Shown here piece after piece: positions 23,345 to 31,688 of a stretch of DNA of 64,000 nt. The stretch spans positions 310,001-374,000 of the forward strand of contig CP054189.1 in the NCBI GenBank assembly GCA_015709495.1, given 5' to 3'. This DNA is from Chthonomonadaceae bacterium (GTDB taxonomy: Bacteria > Armatimonadota > Fimbriimonadia > Fimbriimonadales > Fimbriimonadaceae). The notes under the pieces were generated by a model that searched no databases, was not told the DNA's origin, and worked only from the letters and a program-made list of their open reading frames with translations. The position numbers and the translations under genes are program-made. The first letter of the stretch is position 1. Each line of letters opens with the position of its first letter.

Positions 23345-24530
23345 CCCAGCAAGAATGTTAGCAATTCGCGTTCTTACGTCACTCTGGCTAGCCATTACGG
23401 CCACGCTCTCTATGGCTCAGTCCTCTTTCAACTGGACTACTCAAATTCCTGAGTACGGGATAGTGTGCGCCACTCGAGGCAACCAACATCTGATTTTGCT
23501 TAGCTGGCAAATTCTTTACTGTGTGGAAGTTAAGAGCGGGAAGGTCCTTTGGAGTCAGACTTTTCCAGACGTAGCAGGAGATATGGGCGCGGCAACAGAC
23601 TTTCGCCTGGCCAATAGTTCCTCCGCCGTACTATTCGGATATCGCAAAGGCGGCACACACACGTACGAACTACGGCGCCTCTCGCTCAAAGACGGCAGTG
23701 TTACGGCCTCCTACTCAAGCGCTGCTTTCATAGACAAGACGATCATCTCAGGCGCTGACGGGTTCATCTTTGCCGCAATAGGCGAAAGTGGCAAAGCAGA
23801 AGTCCTTGCCTTGCCAAATGCAAGCTCCAAAGTCAGCCAGGGCCTTCCCAAGTCTCGAGCAAAGCCGGATTCGTTCCTCTGTTTTGGCCGATCGCTTTTC
23901 TACATAAATCTCGAAGGGCAACCGCAACACGTGGGCTTTTCGTCTGCTCCGTTGGGCCAACCGGATGAAATCTTCTTGGGGCCACCCTTGAAGCGGGATG
24001 GTTCCGTAGGATCGGGGTCCAGGTTCTTAGCTGTTCGACACGAGTTTCGATCGAATCCTGAAACTGGCGAGCAGCCTCGTCGGCTGCCGGATGCCATACC
24101 CTACACTAACGCGCTGTCCGGGTTTTATATTGAGGGCTTGCATCCAATCAGACTCTGGACCTTTCAAAGTCACGGCGACGCCTTTGCACACCGGAGTCTG
24201 GGCACAACCTGGGACGTTTCTACCGTTAGAGGTGTCTTGTTCGCGAGGACCCCGTATGGCATTGCGGAGTTCACATACGACGGCCAAGTAAGAAGATGGA
24301 TCGACGGGGACTATATCATCGATGTTCCTAGCGGAACGCGAGTTGCCATCGTAACGCAGAAGCCATCTCCGTCGCTTTCAATTGTCCAGCTAAAGGGCGG
24401 TGCCAAAAAGACCTACGCCCTGCCACTTAATCAACCGGTCAGCGTCTTCGTATTGGGCACCGGGGTACTGGTTGTCCAGAGCGCATCCTCAAAGATGCGA
24501 TCTTACGTCTCGTTTATTGAGCTACGATGA
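23337..24530 (+). CDS. Secreted beta-propeller-like protein
   Basis: 397 aa from ATG 23337, chosen for AAAGGAGAG at 23318-23326 and the signal peptide that follows (hydrophobic core LTSLWLAITATLSMAQS, cleavage probably after SMA). The mature part has repeated strand pairs with PQQ-like propeller features (LYCVEVKSGKVLWSQTF, YELRRLSLKDGSVTASYSS). No catalytic residues recognised. Its stop overlaps the next gene (ATGA at 24527). Confidence 0.7.
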   Translation: MLNPARMLAIRVLTSLWLAITATLSMAQSSFNWTTQIPEYGIVCATRGNQHLILLSWQILYCVEVKSGKVLWSQTFPDVAGDMGAATDFRLANSSSAVLFGYRKGGTHTYELRRLSLKDGSVTASYSSAAFIDKTIISGADGFIFAAIGESGKAEVLALPNASSKVSQGLPKSRAKPDSFLCFGRSLFYINLEGQPQHVGFSSAPLGQPDEIFLGPPLKRDGSVGSGSRFLAVRHEFRSNPETGEQPRRLPDAIPYTNALSGFYIEGLHPIRLWTFQSHGDAFAHRSLGTTWDVSTVRGVLFARTPYGIAEFTYDGQVRRWIDGDYIIDVPSGTRVAIVTQKPSPSLSIVQLKGGAKKTYALPLNQPVSVFVLGTGVLVVQSASSKMRSYVSFIELR

Positions 24531-26086
24531 GCATAACGAATTTTCCAACAATTCCGCCGATACAGGTTGTTCCTGCGACCGAGTTCATAGTAAGAACCTG
24601 CACACCGAAGTGTTTCGCACCGGCCACCGTACCGTCAGGCTATCGTCATCTGTCGAACGAAATCGATCCCATTGGCGCTCAAAGAATACCGCATCCTGAT
24701 GCTCCCGTTTTACTGCTATCAGACAATCCTGAGACTGTCCCTGGGTTTCCGGCAAATGACACTCGACCACTATGGCGGTGGGTATTTAGCGAAGGTAGTA
24801 ACTGGTTGGGACCACTTCACGTTCGCATATTTCTTTGGCATCTTTGGGCGCCGCCTACGAGGGATACAGCGAAGTTTGGCTTTTACTTGTCGAATTCGAA
24901 CGCCCCCGGGAATGGCGCTATCAAGATCTCCAGATTTGTTGGCCACCACGTCCTAGAGTTGAACTCCATTCCAGCGAAGCAAGAGATTCGCAATATGACA
25001 GCTCATTGCCTTAACGGCACGCTTCCCACAAGAAGTGTGCCTGGATATACCCTTGGCACTGCCATTCAGCCGGGCACTAAGCTCACGTTGCTAGAAGTGG
25101 ACCGGTCTTGGAGGGCCAGTGAGAGGTTTTTTGGCGCATTGTACGAATTGACCATTGAAGCAGTTGGTTCGGAGGAAGCTGAGCAGCATGTCTTTGCGAT
25201 TTATGACGCAGCCGATAAGACGGACATTAGAAACCGGACAGGTATGCCGAAAGAAACTACCTTCGAATGTTCGAATCCAGGCGACTCACCGTGGCTAGGA
25301 CACGCGAGAGGCAATTGGCCGAGTGGAGATATCAATATCCCAGGTACAGAGAACATTCCTCAAGTTTCGGATGATGCAGACGAGTGGACGCAGATTACAT
25401 TGGGCAATTCCGCTTGCGAGCCTTATGGCGGGGACATGCTCGCCTTCCCAGGCCAAGTAGCTGTCACCCCATTTGAAAAGTCTAACAAAGTTCTCTTTGC
25501 CGTCAATCAGCGTGTTCGGATACCGCTGGAGAACCCGACGGACGACAATGCGATGGTCGAGGGCTATTTTGGATGTCCTGCAAACATATCGCCGCAAGAG
25601 CTGCGCGGTGCTGTGTCAAGGGTTGGGCAGCCTGAATTGGAGACTTTTGAAATACCAGGAAGTCCAGGGTTCGGTATCCCGGTTTTCAGTGTCGCTGTAC
25701 CTGCAAAGGGATCTGCGACTGCCGCCTTCGATGTTCAAATGGCCGGAGGCTCATCATACCCTGCCGCGGTATTTCTGAAGGGAGTTGGAACGACGACTAC
25801 GACTACGACATCCTCCACTTCGACAACGACAACTTCTAGTACGACGACGTCGAGTTCTACAACATCCAGCAGCACATCGTCAACTTCTAATACAACGTCC
25901 TCCACGACGAGCACGACTTCCACGTCGACGACAGCGACAACGACCACCACAACTTCTTCAACCACCTCCACCACTTCGAGCACTTCTTCCACAGGAACAG
26001 GAACGTTTACACTCACTGTGACCGACATTACGGTTGCACTCGGAATGGTGGGAAGCGGTCAACAGTCCGTTCAGCAAGGCTCATAG
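24527..26086 (+). CDS. Mucin-like protein with Thr/Ser-rich tail
   Basis: 519 aa. The first ~420 residues are a beta-rich domain with several Trp (RPLWRWVFSEGSNW, HVRIFLWHLWAPP) and Cys residues (MTAHCLN, STFECSNP-like), no known family. Residues ~422-490 are almost only Thr and Ser, a likely O-glycosylated stalk, followed by ~30 residues with little character. No obvious N-terminal signal peptide, which is odd for a surface protein. It sits between glycosyltransferase-like genes, supporting glycosylation. It overlaps the upstream gene by 4 nt and touches the next start. Confidence 0.7.
   Translation: MSITNFPTIPPIQVVPATEFIVRTCTPKCFAPATVPSGYRHLSNEIDPIGAQRIPHPDAPVLLLSDNPETVPGFPANDTRPLWRWVFSEGSNWLGPLHVRIFLWHLWAPPTRDTAKFGFYLSNSNAPGNGAIKISRFVGHHVLELNSIPAKQEIRNMTAHCLNGTLPTRSVPGYTLGTAIQPGTKLTLLEVDRSWRASERFFGALYELTIEAVGSEEAEQHVFAIYDAADKTDIRNRTGMPKETTFECSNPGDSPWLGHARGNWPSGDINIPGTENIPQVSDDADEWTQITLGNSACEPYGGDMLAFPGQVAVTPFEKSNKVLFAVNQRVRIPLENPTDDNAMVEGYFGCPANISPQELRGAVSRVGQPELETFEIPGSPGFGIPVFSVAVPAKGSATAAFDVQMAGGSSYPAAVFLKGVGTTTTTTTSSTSTTTTSSTTTSSSTTSSSTSSTSNTTSSTTSTTSTSTTATTTTTTSSTTSTTSSTSSTGTGTFTLTVTDITVALGMVGSGQQSVQQGS
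25785..25998. repeat. Low-complexity ACN/TCN coding repeat (Thr/Ser stalk)
   Basis: About 210 bp of irregular ACG/ACA/ACT/TCx codons inside the mucin-like gene. Codon choice varies from repeat to repeat, which argues for selection on the Thr/Ser protein composition rather than a young microsatellite. Long open frames on the opposite strand here (Val/Glu-rich) are by-products. Confidence 0.8.
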
Positions 26087-27409
26087 ATGCAGCTTCCGAC
26101 AAAGCTAAGTGCGTTTCCTACACAAGGGAAGGTCGCCGTTATGGCCGCGCTCGCCAATCTTGAACCTTCTTATAGCGTCGCAGCGGTTGCAGATGGACAA
26201 ATCAAGCTCCTTAAGGAGCTTGGCCATGAGGTCGTGTTCGTTACTACCGATGACTTCCGTGAGGCCGACAAGCTGCCATCGGACGTAGAGGTCCGTCAGT
26301 ACCCTCGTCCTGCCTTTCCATTCTCAGCCGAAGGCTACGCAGACTTCAACACGTATGTGGCGATTACTTCAAAACTCTTGCGCCAACTGCTCGCGGATTG
26401 CTCGACCTGTATCACGCACGATCTCCTCTTTCTTACAGACTTCCTCCCGATCAATTGGGCCATTAGAAAAGCGGGCGCGAAGCTTCCTTCTCTGCACTGG
26501 CTGCACTGGATCCACTCGGGCCCGTCGAGTCGTCCACAAAACCTCGAATATCCCCTAGCTGGATGCTATTCCGGAATGGAAAGATCAGAACTTGTCTACG
26601 TCAATCGCACAGACGTGCCGGCGCTAGCGGATATGTTCAATGTTCCCGAGACGAACATCCGGGTCGTCCACAACTTTCTGGACCCGACTTCCATATACGA
26701 GTTCCATCCACTTAGCACGGAACTGCTGCGACACATCGACTATCAATCGGCGGACGTCGTGGCGGTGTACCCGACCCGTACGACCCCTGCAAAGCAAGTG
26801 GACAAAGCGGTTAAGCTCATGGGCGCGGTGAAAGCCAATGGATTGAGCCCCCGAATTGTGGTTTGCAACAGCTACAGCAATGCAGATGGGGAGAAAAAGC
26901 AAGTCGAAGAACTCTCGGAACTTGCCAAATTACTTGGTCTGAGTGAGTCGGAGTGCGTCTTCACGTCCGCTTTCGAAAGTTCCTGGGCAAAGGAATGCGG
27001 TCACGACATTCAGTTGGGAGTGCCAAGGCGTGTCGTCGGCGAGCTTATGCAAATGTCCGACGTGTTCGTGCTGCCGAGCGTGAGCGAAGGTTGTTCGCTC
27101 ATCATGCTCGAGGCCGCCATGGCCAAGAACTTGGTCGTCTTGAACGACGACTTGAAGAGCCTGACGGAATTCGGCGGGCAGAAGCTCAACGGACCTGCAT
27201 CGGCAAGGTGTCTCTACTTCTCATTCGGAAGCGTGTCTAGGCCAATCAGCCAATATCACCCGAGCGAGGAGCAATGGTATTTGGACCACGCGCGCAGCCT
27301 AATCTCACATCTGGAATCGGATCAGAGCCTCGAGTTCTTCCGGCACGTTCGGAAGCGACATTCTCCCCGTTGGGTGTATTTGAATCAGTTGGGTCCACTT
27401 TTGCATTGA
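26087..27409 (+). CDS. Glycosyltransferase family 4-like (GT-B) enzyme
   Basis: 440 aa, start directly after the preceding stop (TAGATG). The N-terminal half has VMAALANLEPSYSVAAVAD and HWLHWIHSGPSSRP; the C-terminal half has the GT-B donor-site pattern DVFVLPSVSEGCSLIMLEAA (residues ~325-344) with the E-x7-E arrangement of retaining GT4 enzymes, followed by NLVVLNDDLKSL. Probable cytoplasmic enzyme modifying a surface polymer or the neighbouring Thr/Ser-rich protein. Last gene of the cluster before the insertion sequences. Confidence 0.8.
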   Translation: MQLPTKLSAFPTQGKVAVMAALANLEPSYSVAAVADGQIKLLKELGHEVVFVTTDDFREADKLPSDVEVRQYPRPAFPFSAEGYADFNTYVAITSKLLRQLLADCSTCITHDLLFLTDFLPINWAIRKAGAKLPSLHWLHWIHSGPSSRPQNLEYPLAGCYSGMERSELVYVNRTDVPALADMFNVPETNIRVVHNFLDPTSIYEFHPLSTELLRHIDYQSADVVAVYPTRTTPAKQVDKAVKLMGAVKANGLSPRIVVCNSYSNADGEKKQVEELSELAKLLGLSESECVFTSAFESSWAKECGHDIQLGVPRRVVGELMQMSDVFVLPSVSEGCSLIMLEAAMAKNLVVLNDDLKSLTEFGGQKLNGPASARCLYFSFGSVSRPISQYHPSEEQWYLDHARSLISHLESDQSLEFFRHVRKRHSPRWVYLNQLGPLLH

Positions 27410-27484
27410 AGATTGAGGTCTTACCGATTCAAGCGTGGTGGCGCACGCTCAAGGGTGCGTATTTTATCAATGGGTAACTATCCC

Positions 27485-27513
27485 TTGACAACACGCTAGT
27501 AATCTTAGATAAT
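27485..27513 (+). promoter_or_regulatory. Strong sigma-70-type promoter of the IS1595-type fragment
   Basis: TTGACA (27485-27490), 17-bp spacer, GATAAT (27508-27513), 7 nt before the ATG at 27520. The local DNA is clearly AT-richer than its surroundings, so the promoter came with the inserted sequence. Confidence 0.65.
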
Positions 27514-27519
27514 AGGGTT

Positions 27520-27725
27520 ATGAGTTATTCAATAGTTCAATTTAATCAAGAGTTTTCAGACGAAAACGTCTGTTTAGATACGATTTTCCAGTACCGCTTT
27601 GGCGAATTAAAGGTCTGCCCAAATTGCAAGCAGGAAGCCAAGTTTTACCGCCTCAAAGGCAACCGCAAGGCCTATTCCTGTAGTGAGTGCCGCCATCAGC
27701 TTCACCCCTTAGCTAAGACAATTTT
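27520..27725 (+). pseudogene. IS1595-type transposase, N-terminal fragment
   Basis: About 68 codons remain: MSYSIVQFNQEFSDENVCLD, then FGELKVCPNCKQEAKFYRL and KAYSCSECRHQLHPLAKTI, giving the two-knuckle zinc ribbon (CPNC, CSEC) at the N-terminus of IS1595/ISXO2-like transposases. The frame is cut at 27726 by the inverted repeat of the ISL3-type element, and the rest of the transposase is not found beyond it, so DNA was lost. Codon use and AT content differ from the surrounding genes, pointing to a separate origin. Confidence 0.8.
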
Positions 27726-28928
27726 GGCTCCTCGCTGTTTGGTGTGGGTAGCGGGTCGTAGCTTTCCGTGCAGCAGGTAGCTCATGGCGATGAGGTTTTG
27801 AGGGTTGCTGTAGCCTCGCGCTTTGTTTTTGGCTGCCTGCAGAACGCTGTGGAGGCCTTCCAGGAATCCGTTGGAGATTCGGGTTTCGAACCACCTCAAG
27901 ATCTTGTCCGCCGCATTGAAGAAGGTGACGGCGACCTCGACGACGGCGTGGATATCTGAGGCGAGGGCCATGCCGATCCACTCGTAGAATGCGGTCTGCG
28001 CCTGGCATCTGGGGACTTTGAAGAGTTCCTGGAAAGCCAGTCTGAGACCGTAGGCTTTTCCGGTGAGGGGAAAGGCGTTCTCTTCCAGAAGCTCTTGGAG
28101 GCTCAGCTTCTCTTTCTCTGAGAGGTTGGTTGGGTTCTTGAGCCAGAGCCAGCGGGTTCGTTTGAACTTCGTCGCCTTCTTGGTTTCGGCTTTTCTCGTT
28201 TCATCGACCGCCCTTGTCAGAAGGGCCACAAGGTGGTAGCGGTCGAGCGTCACGCTTGCTTGGGGGAAGGCCTGCGCGATGCCGCCAAGGAACGCCGGTC
28301 CCATGTCGCAGGTGAAGGCCTGCACCTTGGCGGGGTCCGCGCCTTTGGCCTTGAGGAACGCTTTGAACTCGAAAAGGGCAGAACCGCTTCTCCCCTGGCA
28401 GGCATACAGAACGCGCCGGGCATCCAAGTCCACGAAGACCGTGATGTAGTCGTGGCCGCGCCTTGCCGCCGTCTCGTCCACCCCGATCCTTGTCGGCTGG
28501 CCGATGCCCAGGGCGTCTCGGGTTCGCTTCACGTATTGATGGATGAGCCGCCAGAGCCGGGTGTCAGACAGTCTCAGGAGCCTGGCCGCCGGCGCCACAG
28601 GCATCTGGGAAACGAGCTCGATCGCATGCGCTTCAAAGTCCATCGTGAAGCCGCTGCCCGCATGGGCCCAGGGAACCTGAACCGTGGCCACCTTCCCGTC
28701 CTTGCCGATGACCCGAGGCACCCTGGCATGAATGAAGCACGGATACTTGAAGAAGTTTAGGTGCCGCCACTTCCGCTCGGAAGTGTCGTGAACCTCAAGC
28801 CCGCCAAACCTGGCCCCGCGTTCAAAGTCCACCTTGATGTGAACCTCACCGTCAATGAACTCGATGTCCACGATCTTCCAAGGGGGCGTTAGCCCAAGGC
28901 CAAGAGCAAATAACTCGGTCGGTTGCAT
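27702..28928 (-). CDS. ISL3-family transposase
   Basis: 408 aa. Beta-rich N-terminal region, then the DDE catalytic pattern: RIGVDETAARRGHDYITV (first Asp), VQAFTCDMGPAFLGG (second Asp), and NGFLEGLHSVLQAAKNKARG (Glu), typical of ISL3 transposases. LDRYHLVALL lies between. The frame has no stop inside the IS: it reads through the terminal inverted repeat (THTKQRGA) and ends at 27702 in flanking DNA, so the last ~8 residues depend on the insertion site. The protein looks intact. Confidence 0.92.
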   Translation of the reverse strand: MQPTELFALGLGLTPPWKIVDIEFIDGEVHIKVDFERGARFGGLEVHDTSERKWRHLNFFKYPCFIHARVPRVIGKDGKVATVQVPWAHAGSGFTMDFEAHAIELVSQMPVAPAARLLRLSDTRLWRLIHQYVKRTRDALGIGQPTRIGVDETAARRGHDYITVFVDLDARRVLYACQGRSGSALFEFKAFLKAKGADPAKVQAFTCDMGPAFLGGIAQAFPQASVTLDRYHLVALLTRAVDETRKAETKKATKFKRTRWLWLKNPTNLSEKEKLSLQELLEENAFPLTGKAYGLRLAFQELFKVPRCQAQTAFYEWIGMALASDIHAVVEVAVTFFNAADKILRWFETRISNGFLEGLHSVLQAAKNKARGYSNPQNLIAMSYLLHGKLRPATHTKQRGAKIVLAKG

Positions 28929-28969
28929 CCCATCAGATTACGCCAACCCACACCAAACAGCGAGGAGCC
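27726..28969 (-). mobile_element. ISL3-family insertion sequence, 1244 bp
   Basis: Perfect 24-bp terminal inverted repeats: 27726-27749 (starting GGCTCCTCGCTG) and 28946-28969 (its exact reverse complement). One transposase gene fills the element. Flanking 8-mers are ACAATTTT and ACAATGCG: they share five bases but are not a full 8-bp target duplication, so the junctions probably changed after insertion (IS-mediated deletion or recombination). Confidence 0.9.
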
Positions 28970-28972
28970 ACA

Positions 28973-30376
28973 ATGCGTAGGCGTCACGCTCCATCTCCTC
29001 CGCTCCCTCCTCATTGGCTCGGCGTCGTCAAGAACTGGCCGGATCTGTGCCAGTCGTTCGGAGAGGCACTCGTTTGGCTTTCACCGGCAACTCAAAGAAC
29101 ACATTTGCTGGCAGTGGGCTCGACTGGGACCGGAAAAACCAACTTTCTCCATCACCTCATCGTCGCTGATCTGCTGCGGGGCCACTCGATCGCCTTACTC
29201 GACCCACGAGGCGACCTCACCATGGCGGCAGTCGAGTTGGCCGCCCGGGCCGGTGTTGATCCGAGCCTAGTCAAGTTTTTCGACCTCAGAGAGAAACTGA
29301 ATCCGCTCGGCTTCAACCCGCTCGCAGGCAGGGGAGAACCCTACTACCGGGCGTTTGGTCTCATCGACGCCGTTGCCGCCGAATCCGAATCATGGGGCGT
29401 ACAGCTCGCCGAGACATTCCGAAACGCAGCCCTGCTTCTTGCGGAGACGAACAGCTCGCTCCGGCAACTCGACGGGTTGTTCCACAACCCTGAAGTCCGA
29501 AGGGTATTGATCGGGAAGGCCACAACCGACTCCCTCAGAGATTTCTGGCAACGCTACGACGGGCTCAGTGCGGAAAAGCAGGGCGTCCTCGCCTCACCGG
29601 TTCTCAACAAAGTCAGTGCGCTCCTATCCACAGAAGGGCTTCGGCGCATGTACGGCCACCCTGATCCCGTTGACCTCGGCGAACACCTCAATCGACCTGG
29701 GAGCATCACGCTCATCTCGCTGGCTGTCGATGAACTGCACTCAGCCGGATGGATGACCGGGTCCATCATGCTGAGCGCGATGTGCCGAGAGGTCTTCTCG
29801 CGGGCTACAGTTGCTGAAAGCAAGAGGAACCCGATTCGACTCTATGTCGACGAGTTCGAGAACTTCTCGATGAGGGACTTCGAGTCAATCCTCGCCGAGG
29901 GCAGACGATTCGGTCTGTCACTAGTCCTTGCCCATCAGACACTGGCCCAACTCACCCCAAAACTACGCTCCGTCATCCTGGGCAACGTCGGTGTGAAAGT
30001 CGTCTTCCGAACCGGCTACCAAGACGCCGAAGTGCTGAACAAGGACCTCGCGGGAGTCAAGGGTGCATTCGACCTTCCTAACTTGCCGGTTGGGGAAGCG
30101 GTTCTTTGGCGTCGAAGCAACTTCCCGATCCAATTCGAAGTCAATGCACCCCTGATAGATGACGTGGGCAGCGTGAGCCCAGGGGCTCAGGAATTCCTTG
30201 CTCGGCTGGCAGAACTTGCGCCCGCTTACTGTGAAGGTGTCGAGGAGGAACCGGTCACTAACGTCTCACCTGAGATTGAGGCTGTGTCCGATCCTGTCCA
30301 GCCCAACTGCGAACCGATGCCCGCTGTTGACCGTGGCGCGAAGCCGAAGTCACCTCGGTTGGAGGACTGGCTATGA
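28973..30376 (+). CDS. TraD/VirD4-like conjugative coupling ATPase
   Basis: 467 aa. Walker A AVGSTGTGKTNFLHHLI (residues ~45-60), SIALLDPRGDLTMAAVE strand, RLYVDEFENFSMRDFESIL as Walker B, then RFGLSLVLAHQTLAQL, the arrangement of type IV coupling proteins with a TraM-recognition (TraG/TraD C) domain. No N-terminal membrane helices, unlike VirD4, so a soluble TraD/HerA-like form. The ATG begins 4 nt after the ISL3 right end, so the original 5' end and promoter may have been removed. It overlaps the next gene by 4 nt. Confidence 0.8.
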   Translation: MRRRHAPSPPLPPHWLGVVKNWPDLCQSFGEALVWLSPATQRTHLLAVGSTGTGKTNFLHHLIVADLLRGHSIALLDPRGDLTMAAVELAARAGVDPSLVKFFDLREKLNPLGFNPLAGRGEPYYRAFGLIDAVAAESESWGVQLAETFRNAALLLAETNSSLRQLDGLFHNPEVRRVLIGKATTDSLRDFWQRYDGLSAEKQGVLASPVLNKVSALLSTEGLRRMYGHPDPVDLGEHLNRPGSITLISLAVDELHSAGWMTGSIMLSAMCREVFSRATVAESKRNPIRLYVDEFENFSMRDFESILAEGRRFGLSLVLAHQTLAQLTPKLRSVILGNVGVKVVFRTGYQDAEVLNKDLAGVKGAFDLPNLPVGEAVLWRRSNFPIQFEVNAPLIDDVGSVSPGAQEFLARLAELAPAYCEGVEEEPVTNVSPEIEAVSDPVQPNCEPMPAVDRGAKPKSPRLEDWL

Positions 30377-31053
30377 CCCGCATTACTCGTCGCGACGTTT
30401 CAGTGTTGAGGGACCTGGCCCTCAGCCATGTTCTCTCGCGCGATCAGTTGATGCAGCTTGGCTACTTCGGCTCGATCACAAGGGCAAACACGCGAACACG
30501 CGAGCTTGTCCGCCTCGGCTTCGCTCGTCGTCTTGAGAGCCCTTTCTTCAGCCAAAGCCTCTTCATGGTTACAAAGCAGGCATCTGACGTAGTTGGCGAG
30601 CGGATCTCTGGCCTCATCGAGAATCGGGCAGCTTCGCCACGTTTCGTGCAGCACGCGATGTCAGTCACGAACGTCAGGATCGCCCTCAGCAGCAAGTCCA
30701 ACGGCACCTGGCGGTTCGAACAACAGCTTTGGCGGACTTTGAAGGGCTCTACCCGAATTGAAGTTCGTCCTGACGGTCTCTATCAAGCGTCCCAACCAAT
30801 CTTCATCGAGGTTGACATGGGCCACGCCTCGGCTACGCGCTTTAAAGAAAAGCTGACCGCATACGAAGCCCTAGCCCGGTCGGGCCAGTGTCAAGCGCTT
30901 TACGGCTTCAACCAGTTTCGAGTGCTCACGGTTACAACTGGAAGCCTTCGATCTCGTCACTTGGTTCGCCTCCAACCTCCCAACGCTGGGTTTGAATTCC
31001 TAGTTCGGACCTTCGAAGAGGTTGGGGCGACCCCGATATCCCCTTGGAGTTAA
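30373..31053 (+). CDS. Replication-relaxation family protein
   Basis: 226 aa starting ATGA within the previous stop. The N-terminal winged helix (SVLRDLALSHVLSRDQLMQL, RELVRLGFARRLES) and the C-terminal nuclease-like region (RPDGLYQASQPIFIEVDMG, YEALARSGQCQALYGF) match the replication-relaxation proteins found with TraD-like ATPases on mobile elements. The IEVD plus Lys pattern resembles a restriction-endonuclease-like fold. Probably acts in plasmid-type replication or transfer initiation. Confidence 0.75.
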   Translation: MTRITRRDVSVLRDLALSHVLSRDQLMQLGYFGSITRANTRTRELVRLGFARRLESPFFSQSLFMVTKQASDVVGERISGLIENRAASPRFVQHAMSVTNVRIALSSKSNGTWRFEQQLWRTLKGSTRIEVRPDGLYQASQPIFIEVDMGHASATRFKEKLTAYEALARSGQCQALYGFNQFRVLTVTTGSLRSRHLVRLQPPNAGFEFLVRTFEEVGATPISPWS

Positions 31054-31058
31054 TCATC

Positions 31059-31427
31059 ATGCTTCCGCAAAAACTAGAACAACAACCTATCGTCTCCGTT
31101 CCAAACTCGCTGCGCGAGCAGCTTGAAAGGGCGCAACACCTCGTTGAGCAAAGCGAACGGGCGCAAGCCTATGGCGACGAGTCACTCGCTTCGATCAAGG
31201 CTCAGGCCGCTGCGCAGGTCCTCACGCGACTGGCCCAATCCTTCCCAGAGATGTCCGGCCTCATCTATCTGGTTGAGCGCGGGCACCAGGGCTTCGAAAT
31301 CGAAATCGTTGATCGCACCGATCAATACGAAGTTATCGAGCACAAGTTTCTGGGAATGGCGCTTGGCAAAGAAGTCGTCAACGTTCCGTGCTACAAGCGT
31401 CGCTACGTTCGCGGGAGAGTCTTCTGA
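31059..31427 (+). CDS. Small mobility-region protein, unknown
   Basis: 122 aa from ATG 31059, with GGAG ~10 nt upstream. Predicted helical first half rich in Gln, Glu and Ala (LREQLERAQHLVEQSERAQA) and a beta-rich second half (FEIEIVDRTDQYEVIEHKF). Not recognised. Same strand and close spacing as the transfer genes suggest a joint transcript. Confidence 0.65.
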   Translation: MLPQKLEQQPIVSVPNSLREQLERAQHLVEQSERAQAYGDESLASIKAQAAAQVLTRLAQSFPEMSGLIYLVERGHQGFEIEIVDRTDQYEVIEHKFLGMALGKEVVNVPCYKRRYVRGRVF

Positions 31428-31460
31428 GCCCCCTCGTCACTGCCTGACGCTTTCGAATCA

Positions 31461-31688
31461 ATGACCATGAGACAACGCAACTCTGAAGGACGGCACCCAG
31501 AGAAGCTCGCCTATAGAATCGGCGAAGCTGCGTTTGTGCTCAGTGTCAGCGAGTCGAAAATCAAGCGCCTGTTGCGATCAAAGCAACTCGGTCACATCAA
31601 AGACGACGGCGTCACGCTCATCACTCATCGCCAGCTTGAGTCATATCTTCGAATGAAGGAGCTCGAACACGGTTGGACAGGCAGCTAG
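31461..31688 (+). CDS. Excisionase-like helix-turn-helix protein
   Basis: 75 aa. AYRIGEAAFVLSVSESKIKRLLRSKQLGHI followed by a wing (VTLITHRQLESYL), quoted here in two adjoining parts: AYRIGEAAFVLSVSESKI and KRLLRSKQLGHI. This is the MerR-like HTH_17 fold of excisionases and recombination directionality factors. It overlaps the convergent integrase gene tail-to-tail by 4 nt (31685-31688). Likely directs excision and may regulate the mobility genes. Confidence 0.75.
   Translation: MTMRQRNSEGRHPEKLAYRIGEAAFVLSVSESKIKRLLRSKQLGHIKDDGVTLITHRQLESYLRMKELEHGWTGS

Noticed and set aside
25735-26028. Val/Glu-rich 97-aa frame on the minus strand
   Set aside because: Complement of the Thr/Ser-codon repeat in the mucin-like gene.
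27718-28977. 8-bp target-site duplication of the ISL3 element
   Set aside because: Flanks ACAATTTT and ACAATGCG share only five bases; not a proper duplication.
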